Origin: Halomonas sp.
GTDB lineage: Bacteria; Pseudomonadota; Gammaproteobacteria; Pseudomonadales; Halomonadaceae
Length of the DNA stretch: 64,000 bases
Assembly: GCF_011050415.1 (NCBI RefSeq)
Contig: NZ_DRFS01000029.1
Span: forward strand, 62,001-126,000
Reading direction: 5' to 3'
Part shown: positions 51,004 to 60,270 of the stretch, one piece after another
Layout of the letters: every line of letters begins with the position of its first letter
Position numbering within the stretch: the stretch's first letter is position 1
Position numbers and translations under genes: made by a program
Notes under the pieces: model-generated
The model's database searches: none
Told to the model about the DNA's origin: nothing
What the model saw: the letters and a program-made list of their open reading frames with translations, nothing else

Positions 51004-53154
51004 GTGAATCCGGTAAAGAAAACGTTCCAGTACGGTCGTAGCACCGTAACGCTCGAAACCGGGCGTATTGCTCGCCAGGCCACCGGCGCTGTCATGGTCA
51101 CTATGGATGACACCGTCGTGCTGTGTACCGTGGTCGCTCGTAAAGAAGCTAACCCGAGCCAACCCTTTTTCCCTCTCTCGGTACATTACCAAGAGAAAAC
51201 TTACGCAGTGGGTAAAATTCCTGGCGGCTTCTTTAAGCGCGAAGGGCGCCCCACTGAGAAAGAGACGCTAACCTCACGTCTGATTGATCGCCCCATTCGC
51301 CCGTTATTCCCGAAAGGCTTTATGAACGAAGTGCAGGTTGTCTGTACCGTTCTATCTACAGATCGTAACCACGATCCGGATATCGCCGCACTGCTGGGTA
51401 CCTCTGCAGCGCTGAGTATCTCTGGCGTACCGTTTAAAGGCCCTATTGGCGCTGCACGGGTAGGTTTTAACGAAGAGCAAGGCTACTTCCTTAACCCAAC
51501 GGTTGAAGAGCTGGCGTCCTCTGAGCTGGACATGGTCGTTGCCGGTACTGAAAAAGCAGTGCTGATGGTTGAGTCTGAAGCCAAAGAGCTGCTCGAAGAT
51601 GAAATGCTGGGTGCTGTTCTGTTCGGGCATGAAGAGATGCAGGTCGCGATTACTGCGATCAACGAGCTAGTGGCCGAAGCGGGCAAGCCGCGCTGGGAGT
51701 GGCAGGCAGCCGAAGAGAACCTGGCGCTGAAAACCGCCATGGCAAATGCTTTTGAAGCCCAGGTAGGTGACGCTTATCGCATTACCGATAAAATGCAGCG
51801 TCAGGATGCCCTGGCGGCGCTAAAAGATCAGGCGATTGAGCAACTGGCCGCCGTAGAAGGCGAGCCGGTTAATGAAAAGTTCAATAAAGATGAAGTGAAG
51901 GGTGCCTTCGCTGCTCTTGAAAAACGTGTGGTGCGTTCACGCGTGGTTAAAGGTGAGCCGCGTATTGACGGTCGTGATAACCAAACGGTACGTCCGTTGG
52001 CTATCGAAGTGGGTGTACTGCCCAAAACGCACGGTTCTGCCATCTTTACCCGTGGTGAGACCCAGGCGATTGCTGTAGCGACACTCGGCACCCTACGTGA
52101 TTCGCAGCTTATTGAATCACTGGAAGGCGAGCGTAAAGATCGTTTTATGCTGCACTACAACTTCCCTCCCTACTCGGTAGGCGAAGCGGGCTTTATGGGT
52201 GGCCCCAAGCGTCGTGAAATTGGCCACGGCCGTCTAGCGCGCCGCGGTGTTGAGGCTATGCTGCCTTCTGCTGACGCCTTCCCGTATACCATTCGTGTGG
52301 TGTCCGAAATCACTGAGTCTAACGGCTCAAGCTCGATGGCGTCCGTGTGTGGCTCCTCGCTTGCCCTGATGGATGCGGGCGTACCGCTGAAAGCGCCGGT
52401 AGCCGGTATTGCCATGGGTTTGGTAAAAGACGATAACGGTTTTGCAGTACTGACCGATATCCTTGGTGATGAAGACCACCTTGGCGATATGGACTTTAAA
52501 GTTGCCGGTTCTGAAGAGGGCATCACCGCCCTACAGATGGACATCAAGATCGAAGGCATCAACGAAGAGATTATGGAGCTCGCGCTGCAGCAAGCCCTGA
52601 CTGCGCGTCTGAGTATTCTTGAGCAGATGAATGTGGTGATCAGCCAGAGCCGCACCGATGTCTCGGACAACGCACCGTCAATGGCCACGATCAAAATTGA
52701 TCCTGACAAGATTCGTGATGTTATCGGTAAAGGTGGCGCGACCATTCGCAAAATTTGCGAAGATACCGGCGCTTCTATCGACCTTGATGACGATGGCACC
52801 GTGCGTATTTACGCTGAAGATAAAGCCGCTGCGAAGCGCGCCATTGATACTGTCCTGGCGATTACCGCAGAAGCGGAAATCGGCAAGCTGTATAACGGTA
52901 AGGTAGTGCGTATTGCTGACTTCGGTGCGTTCGTTAACATCATGCCGGGAACTGACGGTCTGGTGCACATCTCGCAAATCGTTGCCGAGCGCGTCAATAA
53001 TGTGCGCGACTTCTTGAACGAAGGCGATGACGTGATCGTGAAGGTGCTCGATATTGATAACCGCAACCGCGTGAAGCTGTCGATGAAAGAGATTACCGAA
53101 GAAGAGAAAGCCGCTTTTGCAGCAGAAGTGACAGAAACCGAAGCTACGATTTAA
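51004..53154 (+). CDS. pnp: Polyribonucleotide nucleotidyltransferase (PNPase)
   Basis: 3'-5' phosphorolytic exoribonuclease and degradosome partner. The 716 aa have two RNase PH domains with a helical linker (FFKREGRPTEKETLTSRLID in the first; GGPKRREIGHGRLARR in the second), then KH (DVIGKGGATIRKICEDTGAS) and S1 (YNGKVVRIADFGAFVNIMPG). GTG at 51004 (VNPVKKTFQYG) has AAGGAA 6 nt upstream and matches the family start; earlier starts at 50980 are less likely. Confidence 0.97.
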   Translation: MNPVKKTFQYGRSTVTLETGRIARQATGAVMVTMDDTVVLCTVVARKEANPSQPFFPLSVHYQEKTYAVGKIPGGFFKREGRPTEKETLTSRLIDRPIRPLFPKGFMNEVQVVCTVLSTDRNHDPDIAALLGTSAALSISGVPFKGPIGAARVGFNEEQGYFLNPTVEELASSELDMVVAGTEKAVLMVESEAKELLEDEMLGAVLFGHEEMQVAITAINELVAEAGKPRWEWQAAEENLALKTAMANAFEAQVGDAYRITDKMQRQDALAALKDQAIEQLAAVEGEPVNEKFNKDEVKGAFAALEKRVVRSRVVKGEPRIDGRDNQTVRPLAIEVGVLPKTHGSAIFTRGETQAIAVATLGTLRDSQLIESLEGERKDRFMLHYNFPPYSVGEAGFMGGPKRREIGHGRLARRGVEAMLPSADAFPYTIRVVSEITESNGSSSMASVCGSSLALMDAGVPLKAPVAGIAMGLVKDDNGFAVLTDILGDEDHLGDMDFKVAGSEEGITALQMDIKIEGINEEIMELALQQALTARLSILEQMNVVISQSRTDVSDNAPSMATIKIDPDKIRDVIGKGGATIRKICEDTGASIDLDDDGTVRIYAEDKAAAKRAIDTVLAITAEAEIGKLYNGKVVRIADFGAFVNIMPGTDGLVHISQIVAERVNNVRDFLNEGDDVIVKVLDIDNRNRVKLSMKEITEEEKAAFAAEVTETEATI

Positions 53155-53189
53155 ACCGAGTGATTTAAATCGCTAGTTAAGTTTTTGGT

Positions 53190-53222
53190 ACCGCCCTCGT
53201 AGCCTCTGGCTGCGGGGGCGGT
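53190..53222 (+). terminator. Terminator after pnp
   Basis: ACCGCCC...GGGGGCGGT hairpin followed by TCTGTTT. It closes the rimP-pnp block. Confidence 0.7.
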
Positions 53223-53293
53223 TCTGTTTATTAATGGCGGTTTTCTTGGCTGTCAGTTTGTTGATGACAGCTTGGGACGCTAAGGAGTAGCAG

Positions 53294-54463
53294 ATGGAGC
53301 AGCAGCAAGCACCGCGCTGGTGGGCGGTGGTGGCCGTGATGATCGGCATTTTTTTATTGGTCACTGCAGAACAGCTGCCGATTGGGCTGTTATCCCAGGT
53401 AGCCTCTTCAATGGGTGTTTCCCCTGGCATAGCAGGTTTAATGGTTACCGTGCCCGGCGTAGTGGCGGCCTTTTCGGCCCCGCTGTTACCCGTCGCGGTG
53501 GGGCGTTTGGATCGGCGTATCATGCTCACGGTGCTAATGGTCGTGATGGTGGCGGGAAGTGTGCTCTCAGCATTGGCCAGTAGCTTTGCGCTGCTGTTGG
53601 CAGCGCGAGTCCTGGTGGGACTGAGCATTGGTGGCTTTTGGGCGGTGGCGGGCAGTATCGCCCCACGCTTAGTACCTGAGGCCCAGGTTCCTAAAGCGAT
53701 GACGATGATTTTTGGGGGCGTCGCAGCGGCCTCGGTATTGGGTGTGCCATTGGGCACGCTGCTGGGCGATCTAAGCAACTGGCGAGTCGCTTTTGGGGCA
53801 TTGGGCGGCTTGAGCTTGCTCACGGCAATCGCGTTATGGTGCTGGCTGCCGCCGCTTCCCCCAAGAGAGCCTGTGCGCTTGCGGGTGCTGGCACAGCAGT
53901 TTAGCAACCGTGGCGTGCGGGTGGCGGTATTAACCACGGGCTTCGTGGTGGTAGGCCACTTCGCTGCATACACCTTTATTAGCCCTATCCTGCAAGAGAT
54001 CAGCGGTATTTCCCAGCGCCAAGTAAGTAGCCTGCTGCTGCTTTATGGGGCGGCGGGTATTATGGGTAATATCGCGGCGGGTATGTTTGCCGGGCGCCAC
54101 CCTTACCGCGCAGTATTGTTGATCCCTAGCCTGTTGCTGATTATTGTCGCTGTTTTCCCGCTACTGGGCGTTCGGCCGAGCAGTGGGGTTATGTTGCTTA
54201 TGGCGTGGGGAGCGGTGTTTGGCAGCGTTTCGGTCAGCATTCAAACCTGGATTTTGCGCACCGCGCCCAATACAGAAGCCGCCACGGCGTTGATGGCGTT
54301 TACTTTCAATATGTCGATTGGTCTAGGTGCCATGATGGGGGGGCGTATTGTCGATGGCGCAAGCTTACCTATCGCCATGTGGGCCGCATCAGGATTGTTC
54401 CTGCTGGGGGCGCTGTTGGTAGTGAGTACACCCGCCAAGGTAGTCGGGCAGAAGTCACGTTGA
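53294..54463 (+). CDS. MFS transporter (sugar-efflux / purine-efflux-like DHA1 type)
   Basis: Inner-membrane major-facilitator carrier of 389 aa with twelve predicted membrane segments. The loop between helices 2 and 3 reads PVAVGRLDRRIML, the DHA1 signature position; VLVGLSIGGFWAVAGSIAPR is typical of the AraJ/PbuE-type branch. The likely role is export of small solutes such as sugars, nucleosides or drugs; substrate unknown. It is monocistronic between pnp and a convergent thiolase gene. Confidence 0.85.
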   Translation: MEQQQAPRWWAVVAVMIGIFLLVTAEQLPIGLLSQVASSMGVSPGIAGLMVTVPGVVAAFSAPLLPVAVGRLDRRIMLTVLMVVMVAGSVLSALASSFALLLAARVLVGLSIGGFWAVAGSIAPRLVPEAQVPKAMTMIFGGVAAASVLGVPLGTLLGDLSNWRVAFGALGGLSLLTAIALWCWLPPLPPREPVRLRVLAQQFSNRGVRVAVLTTGFVVVGHFAAYTFISPILQEISGISQRQVSSLLLLYGAAGIMGNIAAGMFAGRHPYRAVLLIPSLLLIIVAVFPLLGVRPSSGVMLLMAWGAVFGSVSVSIQTWILRTAPNTEAATALMAFTFNMSIGLGAMMGGRIVDGASLPIAMWAASGLFLLGALLVVSTPAKVVGQKSR

Positions 54464-54486
54464 TTAACTGATCAAGAGTAAGAAAA

Positions 54487-54511
54487 AAGCCCCCGTGAGT
54501 GACGGGGGCTT
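54487..54511. terminator. Bidirectional terminator between MFS and thiolase genes
   Basis: AAGCCCCCGT GAGTG ACGGGGGCTT perfect 10-bp stem with A and T tracts, serving both convergent genes. Confidence 0.9.
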
Positions 54512-54536
54512 ATGGCAGTGAGTGTTTTGAGGTATA

Positions 54537-55715
54537 TCAAGGACGCTCGATAGCTAGCGCGACACCCTGACCGCCGCCGATACACAGCGTCGCGAGGCCT
54601 TTTTTTGCATCACGGGCGATCATTTCATGCAGTAGCGTGACCAGCACGCGACAGCCGGAGGCGCCGATTGGGTGGCCAAGGGCGATAGCGCCGCCGTTGA
54701 CGTTGACCTTGCTGACATCCCAGCCCAGCTCTTTATTGACGGATAGCGCTTGAGCGGCAAACGCTTCGTTGGCTTCAACTAAATCAAGGTCATCCAGGCT
54801 CCAGCCCGCTTTTTCCAGGCAGCGACGGGTCGCTGGCGCGGGGCCAATACCCATAATCGCCGGGTCAACACCTGCATTGGCGTAAGCGGCGATACGCGCT
54901 AGCGGCTCCAAGCCAAGTTGTTTAGCTTTCTCTGCTGAACAGAGCATAACCACTGCGGCGCCATCGTTAAGTGCCGATGCGTTACCCGCGGTAACGGTGC
55001 CATCTTTCTTAAAGGCGGGGCGCATGCCACCGAGCTTTTCAGCGGTGACTTCCCGTGGATTTTCGTCGGTGTCAAACACCACCGGATCACCTTTACGCTG
55101 GGGCACTTCCACCGGCACAATCTGACCTTTAAACTTGCCCTCTTTAATGGCCGATGCCGCTTTTTGCTGTGACGCCGCCGCGAATTCATCCATCTCTTCA
55201 CGGGTGATGCCGTACTTCTCGGCTAAGTTCTCAGCGGTAATGCCCATGTGATAGTCGTTGAACGCATCCCACAGTCCATCATGCACCATCGTATCGATCG
55301 CTTTCCAGTCGCCCATGCGCTGGCCGTTACGGGAGTTGGGCAGTACGTGAGGAGAGGCGGACATATTCTCCTGGCCACCCGCCAGAATGAGTTCGGCATC
55401 GCCGCAGCGAATTGCCTGAGTGGCGAGGTGGAGCGCTTTAAGGCCCGAACCACACACTTTATTGATCGTCATGGCCGGTACCGAATCCGGCAATCCTGCT
55501 TTGATGGCCGCTTGGCGCGCTGGGTTCTGGCCTACGCCTGCGGTAAGCACCTGGCCCAGAAGGACTTCATCAACTTGGTCTGGAGAAACGCCGGTAGAGG
55601 CGAGAATATCTTTGATCACCAGGGCGCCTAGGTCGCTCGCGGGAATACCCGCAAGTGAACCTCCGAAAGCGCCCACGGCGGTGCGGCGTGCCGCAACAAT
55701 GACTACTTCTTGCAT
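54537..55715 (-). CDS. Acetyl-CoA C-acetyltransferase (thiolase)
   Basis: Condenses two acetyl-CoA to acetoacetyl-CoA or runs in reverse. The 392 aa have nucleophile Cys88 in INKVCGSGLKALHLA, His in GHPIGASGCRVLV and the second Cys in CIGGGQG. The biosynthetic thiolase type (PhaA/AtoB) fits best, but no phaB/phaC or beta-oxidation gene is nearby, so pathway and symbol are left open. The ATG at 55715 is the family start; the frame continues to 55850 through low-complexity sequence. It is monocistronic. Confidence 0.9.
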   Translation of the reverse strand: MQEVVIVAARRTAVGAFGGSLAGIPASDLGALVIKDILASTGVSPDQVDEVLLGQVLTAGVGQNPARQAAIKAGLPDSVPAMTINKVCGSGLKALHLATQAIRCGDAELILAGGQENMSASPHVLPNSRNGQRMGDWKAIDTMVHDGLWDAFNDYHMGITAENLAEKYGITREEMDEFAAASQQKAASAIKEGKFKGQIVPVEVPQRKGDPVVFDTDENPREVTAEKLGGMRPAFKKDGTVTAGNASALNDGAAVVMLCSAEKAKQLGLEPLARIAAYANAGVDPAIMGIGPAPATRRCLEKAGWSLDDLDLVEANEAFAAQALSVNKELGWDVSKVNVNGGAIALGHPIGASGCRVLVTLLHEMIARDAKKGLATLCIGGGQGVALAIERP

Positions 55716-55870
55716 AAGATGACTCCTGGAGTAAATAACAGACACTCTGAAACCAGATGTCCGATAGGCGTACTCTTTCAGCCGTACTCTTTTAGTCGTG
55801 CTCTTGTCAGCCTTCTCTTCAGCATAGGGGAAGGGGGGGCGTTGCGGCAATACGCTTTTATAGGCAAATA

Positions 55871-55896
55871 AAAACGGGCCAAATAATGGCCCGTTT
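55871..55896 (-). terminator. Terminator after panD
   Basis: AAAACGGGCC AAATAAT? loop GGCCCGTTTT: a 10-bp stem directly downstream of panD, with T-tract on the minus strand. Confidence 0.85.
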
Positions 55897-55923
55897 TAGG
55901 GAGACAGTGGCGGCAGTGTAATG

Positions 55924-56304
55924 CTAGGCCAGTTGCACCGGCATAATATTGCTGGTGTGGCTGACCTGGTTGCCTTCCTGCAGGTAGACCAGTGCGGGCT
56001 GGTGGTTTTCGAGCTCAGCGTCAGAGTAGTGTGCGTAACTGCAGATAATAATGCGATGACCCGGTGCGGCGAGATGCGCGGCAGCGCCATTGATCGAAAT
56101 CAGTTTAGAGCCTTCTTCACCGCGAATGGCGTAAGTAGTAAATCGCTCGCCGTTCTCGACGTTATAAATTTGAATCTGTTCGTTTTCGCGAATGCCTGCC
56201 ATATCCAGTAGGTCGCCATCAATGGCGCAGGAGCCTTCGTAGTTGAGTACCGCATGGGTAACGCGTGCCATATGTAGCTTGGCTTTGAGCATAATGGTAT
56301 GCAT
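55924..56304 (-). CDS. panD: Aspartate 1-decarboxylase (pyruvoyl enzyme)
   Basis: Makes beta-alanine for pantothenate. The 126-aa proenzyme cleaves itself at Gly24-Ser25 (NYEGSCAID) to form the pyruvoyl group. The start MHTIMLKAKLHMARVTHAVL and the region ENGERFTTYAIRGEEGSK match the family. The ATG at 56304 has AGGA 6-7 nt upstream. It lies 28 bp after panC in the same operon. Confidence 0.97.
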   Translation of the reverse strand: MHTIMLKAKLHMARVTHAVLNYEGSCAIDGDLLDMAGIRENEQIQIYNVENGERFTTYAIRGEEGSKLISINGAAAHLAAPGHRIIICSYAHYSDAELENHQPALVYLQEGNQVSHTSNIMPVQLA

Positions 56305-56332
56305 GACAGTTCCTAAATTCCCCATTGTTTGT

Positions 56333-57187
56333 TTATTGGCTGGCTGGTAGCTGAACAGTGATGTTATCGATTAACCGTGCCGGGCCCAGCTTGGCGGCTG
56401 CCAGCAGCACTGCGTTGCGGGTGGTGGAATTCACCGGTGCAAGCGAGATATCGCGCAGCTCCAGGTAGTCTGGCGTAAAACCCGCATTCTCAAGCAAAAC
56501 TTTACCCTGTTGTAATAGGTTTTCAATGGGCTCGCCACGTTCCAGTGCATCGCGCAGCGTACACAGGGTGCGAAATAGCGCAGGGGCTTTTGACCGCTCT
56601 TCGCTACTCAAATAGCCATTACGCGATGACAGCGCCAAACCATCCGCCGCGCGCACGATCGGTACGCCGATTATCTCAATAGGCATGTGCAGGTCGCGTA
56701 CCAACTTACGAATCACCGCAAGCTGCTGGTAATCCTTCTCGCCAAAGCAGGCAACATCTGGCTGCACCAGGTTAAACAGCATACTGACCACAGTGGACAC
56801 GCCATCAAAATGCCCAGGGCGCGAGCCTCCGCACAGCCCTTCACCCACCACGGGTACATGAACGCGGGTCTGGGTGTCTAGGCCGTAGGGGTAAAGTGCG
56901 CTCACCGCAGGGGCGAACAGCACATCACAGCCAGCCTCGGTCAGCTGCGCCTGGTCGGCATTAAACGTTCTTGGATAGCCATCAAGGTCTTCCCCGGGGC
57001 CGAACTGCATCGGGTTTACAAACAGGCTGGAGACCACGATGTCAGCGCGCTGACGCGCACAGGCGACTAGCGCTAAGTGCCCAGCGTGCAGGTTACCCAT
57101 AGTCGGCACCAGAGCTATGCGTAGGCCTTGCTGGCGGTGTTCCCGCAATGTACTGCGTAGCTGATCAATTTCTCGCAAAGTGCGCAT
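56333..57187 (-). CDS. panC: Pantothenate synthetase
   Basis: ATP-dependent joining of pantoate and beta-alanine. The 284 aa have ALVPTMGNLHAGHLALV (HIGH-like), SLFVNPMQFGPGEDLDGYPR, GLCGGSRPGHFDGVSTVV and GEKDYQQLAVIRKLV, all diagnostic, with the KMSKS-like LSSRNGYLS. It lies between panB and panD, so beta-alanine supply and ligation are encoded together. Confidence 0.98.
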   Translation of the reverse strand: MRTLREIDQLRSTLREHRQQGLRIALVPTMGNLHAGHLALVACARQRADIVVSSLFVNPMQFGPGEDLDGYPRTFNADQAQLTEAGCDVLFAPAVSALYPYGLDTQTRVHVPVVGEGLCGGSRPGHFDGVSTVVSMLFNLVQPDVACFGEKDYQQLAVIRKLVRDLHMPIEIIGVPIVRAADGLALSSRNGYLSSEERSKAPALFRTLCTLRDALERGEPIENLLQQGKVLLENAGFTPDYLELRDISLAPVNSTTRNAVLLAAAKLGPARLIDNITVQLPASQ

Positions 57188-57243
57188 AGTGGATGTGTCT
57201 TCTTTTAAAAGCGGTCTTCAGGAACGGTTTTCAGAAACGATGT

Positions 57244-58035
57244 TTAGAAACAGTGCTCCTGGGCCGGGAAGGTACGTGTTTTGACCGCTTCGTGGTAGTG
57301 CTGAAAGGCCGTTTGAATACTATCGGCGTCTACCATAAAGTTTTTCACGAAGCGCGGTGTGCGGCCGTGGGTAACGCCCAGCACATCGTGCATTACCAGA
57401 ATCTGACCGTCGGTGTCGGGGCCCGCACCAATGCCAATGACTGGCACATCCAGCGCTTCGGTGACTGCTTTACCCAGGCTGGCGGGCACGCACTCAAGCA
57501 GAATGACCGATGCACCCGCCTCGACCAGCACTTTTGCGTCATTAATGATGCGTTCCGCATGAGCGGCTTCGCGCCCTTGAACTTTATAGCCGCCGAGTTG
57601 GTGCACGGTTTGTGGCGTTAAGCCGAGGTGAGCGCAAACCGGTACGCCGCGGCGGGTCAGTTCACGGATATCATCGGCCATCCACGCTTCGCCTTCCAGT
57701 TTGACCAGTTCAGCGCCTGCGCGCATGACGGCTGCGGCGTCTTCGAGCAGTCGTTCAGTGGTGGCGTTGCTCATAAAGGGTAGATCCACCATGAGCAGGC
57801 TATGGCCTTTACCCCGTGCGGCACAGCGGGTGTGGTAGACGATGTCTTCAATAGTGACGGGCAGGGTGCTGTTATGGCCTTGCAGCACCATGCCCAGTGA
57901 GTCACCGACGAGCAGAACGTCGATGCCGGCTTGGCTTGCCGCGTGGGCAAAGGAGGCATCGTACGCGGTCAGGCAACTGAACGTCTCGCCAGCCTGCTTA
58001 TAGGCCTGCAGCGTGCTTAGAGTGACGGTTTTCAT
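57244..58035 (-). CDS. panB: 3-methyl-2-oxobutanoate hydroxymethyltransferase
   Basis: Makes ketopantoate with methylene-tetrahydrofolate. The 263 aa have LTAYDASFAHAASQAGIDVL, the metal site LLVGDSLGMVLQGH, KLEGEAWM and AHLGLTPQTVHQLGGYKVQG. Full length. First of panB-panC-panD; panE is not nearby. Confidence 0.97.
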   Translation of the reverse strand: MKTVTLSTLQAYKQAGETFSCLTAYDASFAHAASQAGIDVLLVGDSLGMVLQGHNSTLPVTIEDIVYHTRCAARGKGHSLLMVDLPFMSNATTERLLEDAAAVMRAGAELVKLEGEAWMADDIRELTRRGVPVCAHLGLTPQTVHQLGGYKVQGREAAHAERIINDAKVLVEAGASVILLECVPASLGKAVTEALDVPVIGIGAGPDTDGQILVMHDVLGVTHGRTPRFVKNFMVDADSIQTAFQHYHEAVKTRTFPAQEHCF

Positions 58036-58193
58036 GGCGTGCTCTCTTATTTTACGTAAGGCCAGCGCGACATATGCTACCGACCATTATTAACGCGGCA
58101 TCCCTGCATGCGTGAAGTGGCGTAACCGGCAATTGTTACCTGAATGGTGTGTCGGTGTCGAGATTTGTGTCAGATGGTAGCGTTGGCCGCACA

Positions 58194-58682
58194 CTAGGCG
58201 TCGGGTAGACGTTCCAAGCCCGGTAACTCGATACCCGCAAGCCAGTTCGTTATCGGCTGCTGATGCAGGTTCAGTGAGGGTGCAATCTCAGCCAGCGGTG
58301 CCAGTACAAAGGCGCGCGCTGTCATTTGCGGGTGGGGTACGCTTAACCGTGGTGTACTGATGTGGCTATTGCCGTATAGCAGCAGGTCAAGATCAAGGGT
58401 GCGTGGCCCCCAGTGCCGCTGGCGCTGGCGGCGATGCTGTTGCTCTAACGCTTGAAGCTGGTCAAGTAGCGCCAGTGGCGAGAGATGCGTTTCCAGCGCG
58501 GCAACAGCGTTAATAAAATCCGGCTGGTCTTGCGGCCCCACTGGGCGACTAGCATAGAGCGATGAAGCGGCTACCAAGCGGCTCAGTGGCAGCATGCTCA
58601 GCTCAAAAAGCGCTTGGCGGACCTGCTTGATGGGAGAAGCAAGATTACTGCCTAAACCAATATAAGTGAGCTGGGCCGACAT
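58194..58682 (-). CDS. folK: 2-amino-4-hydroxy-6-hydroxymethyldihydropteridine pyrophosphokinase
   Basis: Activates the pterin for folP in folate synthesis. The 162 aa contain YIGLGSNLASP and RHWGPRTLDLDLLLYGN followed by LSVPHPQMTARAFVLAPL, the HPPK signature with the Asp pair. The ATG at 58682 lies 6 bp after the pcnB stop, the usual pcnB-folK tandem. panB follows 158 bp later. Confidence 0.96.
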   Translation of the reverse strand: MSAQLTYIGLGSNLASPIKQVRQALFELSMLPLSRLVAASSLYASRPVGPQDQPDFINAVAALETHLSPLALLDQLQALEQQHRRQRQRHWGPRTLDLDLLLYGNSHISTPRLSVPHPQMTARAFVLAPLAEIAPSLNLHQQPITNWLAGIELPGLERLPDA

Positions 58683-58688
58683 CACTCG

Positions 58689-60077
58689 CTACTCAGACGC
58701 AGGACTAGCGGGTTTGCGCCGGCGCTTACGACGACGATCACCTTGGCTTGCAGGATCGCCGCCCACCTTTTGCAGCAAGCGCCGCTGTTCGTGCTCATCG
58801 CCGCGCTGGAAGGCTGTCCACCAGTCGCCTAGACCGCGGGGGATTTCACCGGCCTGCTCGCGCAGCAGTAGCAGGTCATACCCCGCCCGGAAGCGCGGAT
58901 GCTCGCGGGTTTGGAAAGCTTTTTTACCGCGCCGCTGGGGTAAACGCTGCTGCAGTTCCCATATTTCACGCATCGGAATACCAAAGCGCTTGGGAATCGA
59001 GGTGAACTCTAACTGACGAGAGACGACCTGCTGGGCAGCCGCTTGCAAGGCGGGAATGGCTGGCATGCCCTCTTGTTCGAGCTCTTCCTGGCGCTGTTTG
59101 ACCGGCGCCCACAGGAACGCTGCGAGTAGAAAAGCGGGGGTGACCGGGCGCTCTTCGGCAATTCGTTTGTCGGTATTGGTCAGCGCTTGCTCAATCAGCT
59201 CTTCTGCCCAAGCGGCATCGGCCATGGCTTCTTCCGCTTCGGGAAATAGCATGCCGAACAGGCCGTAGTGGCTGAGCAGGCGGAATGTGACGAGACCGTG
59301 GCCCGACATAAATAACTTGAGCACTTCATCGAATAGGCGAGCTGGGGGAATTTGCAGCAGCAGTGGCGCCTGATCATACATTGGCGCTTCAGTGGCCGGG
59401 TCCAGCGTGAAGTCGAGCTTGGCCGCAAAGCGCACAGCCCGCAGCATACGTACGGGGTCTTCGCGGTAGCGTGTGGCCGGGTCACCAATCAAACGCAGAG
59501 TGCGAGTCTTTATATCGTCAGCACCGTTGGCAAAATCGGTAATGCTGAAGTCGGCGATATTGTAGTAGAGCGCATTGACGGTGAAGTCGCGACGCAGCGC
59601 ATCTTCTTCGATGTTGCCCCACACATTGTCGCGCAGTAACAACCCTTCATCGGACTGGTGGGCGATATGATCGCCATGCTCGTCTTGGGGTTTGCCACGG
59701 AAGGTGGTGACCTCAATGACCTCTCGGCCAAAGCGCACATGGACAATCCGAAAACGGCGGCCGATCAGGCGCGAGTTACGAAACAGGTCGCGTACTTGCT
59801 CGGGGGTGGCATTGGTGGCTACATCAAAATCTTTAGGCATCTTGCCAAGCAGCGCGTCACGGATACAGCCGCCAACTAAATAGGCATCGAAACCCGCGCC
59901 GCTAAGACGATAAAGCACTTTTAAAGCGGCATCGCTAATATGCTGGCGAGAAACAGGGTGCTCTGACCGAGGGATGTTGCGCGGAGAGAGTGCGGTAGTG
60001 GTGCTCTCTTGGGGATCAGGCAATGTTTTCAATTGCTCCCCCGGGCTATGTAGGAAACGGGTAAATCCTTTGAACAT
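58689..60077 (-). CDS. pcnB: Poly(A) polymerase I
   Basis: Adds poly(A) tails to RNA 3' ends, promoting decay; also required for ColE1-type plasmid copy control. The 462 aa have GFDAYLVGGCIRDALLGKMP and DFDVATNATPEQVRDLF, the nucleotidyltransferase Gly and Asp-x-Asp site. RFRIVHVRFG and TFRGK follow, with a very basic Arg/Lys tail (RRRKRRRKP) for RNA binding. It is downstream of cbrB and the sRNA, the order also seen in Pseudomonas. Confidence 0.96.
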   Translation of the reverse strand: MFKGFTRFLHSPGEQLKTLPDPQESTTTALSPRNIPRSEHPVSRQHISDAALKVLYRLSGAGFDAYLVGGCIRDALLGKMPKDFDVATNATPEQVRDLFRNSRLIGRRFRIVHVRFGREVIEVTTFRGKPQDEHGDHIAHQSDEGLLLRDNVWGNIEEDALRRDFTVNALYYNIADFSITDFANGADDIKTRTLRLIGDPATRYREDPVRMLRAVRFAAKLDFTLDPATEAPMYDQAPLLLQIPPARLFDEVLKLFMSGHGLVTFRLLSHYGLFGMLFPEAEEAMADAAWAEELIEQALTNTDKRIAEERPVTPAFLLAAFLWAPVKQRQEELEQEGMPAIPALQAAAQQVVSRQLEFTSIPKRFGIPMREIWELQQRLPQRRGKKAFQTREHPRFRAGYDLLLLREQAGEIPRGLGDWWTAFQRGDEHEQRRLLQKVGGDPASQGDRRRKRRRKPASPASE

Positions 60078-60190
60078 GCGATAATTTCAACTCGCAGGGT
60101 AGGTAGTATGTTCGAAAAAATAGTCGTTAGAAACCACTTCAAACGAGCACGAAACAAAAATAGTAGTGGCTGAGTGTAGCCGACCCTTGA

Positions 60191-60230
60191 TGGCTTGCAA
60201 AGAGTGGCTTGCAAAGAGCGGCTTGCAAAG
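60191..60230. repeat. 14-bp tandem repeats upstream of pcnB
   Basis: TGGCTTGCAAAGAG at 60191-60204 and 60205-60218, then CGGCTTGCAAAG to 60230: 2.8 units. Located between the sRNA terminator and the pcnB start. Confidence 0.85.
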
Positions 60231-60270
60231 CAATTGACGTTGGCTTGTATAACTCAAGGGAGCAAACACG

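Noticed and set aside
52170..52799. Minus-strand frame of 209 codons opposite pnp
   Set aside because: Ser/Ile/Arg-rich shadow of a conserved gene.
53173..53973. Long minus-strand frame (266 codons) opposite the MFS gene
   Set aside because: Composition is Thr/Ala/Pro/Lys-rich as expected for an antisense shadow, and the plus-strand frame is a clear transporter.
55716..55850. In-frame upstream extension of the thiolase gene and 15-bp-spaced GTACTCTTT-like repeats
   Set aside because: The extension is not part of thiolases and the standard MQEVVIVAAR start fits. The repeats are short and degenerate.
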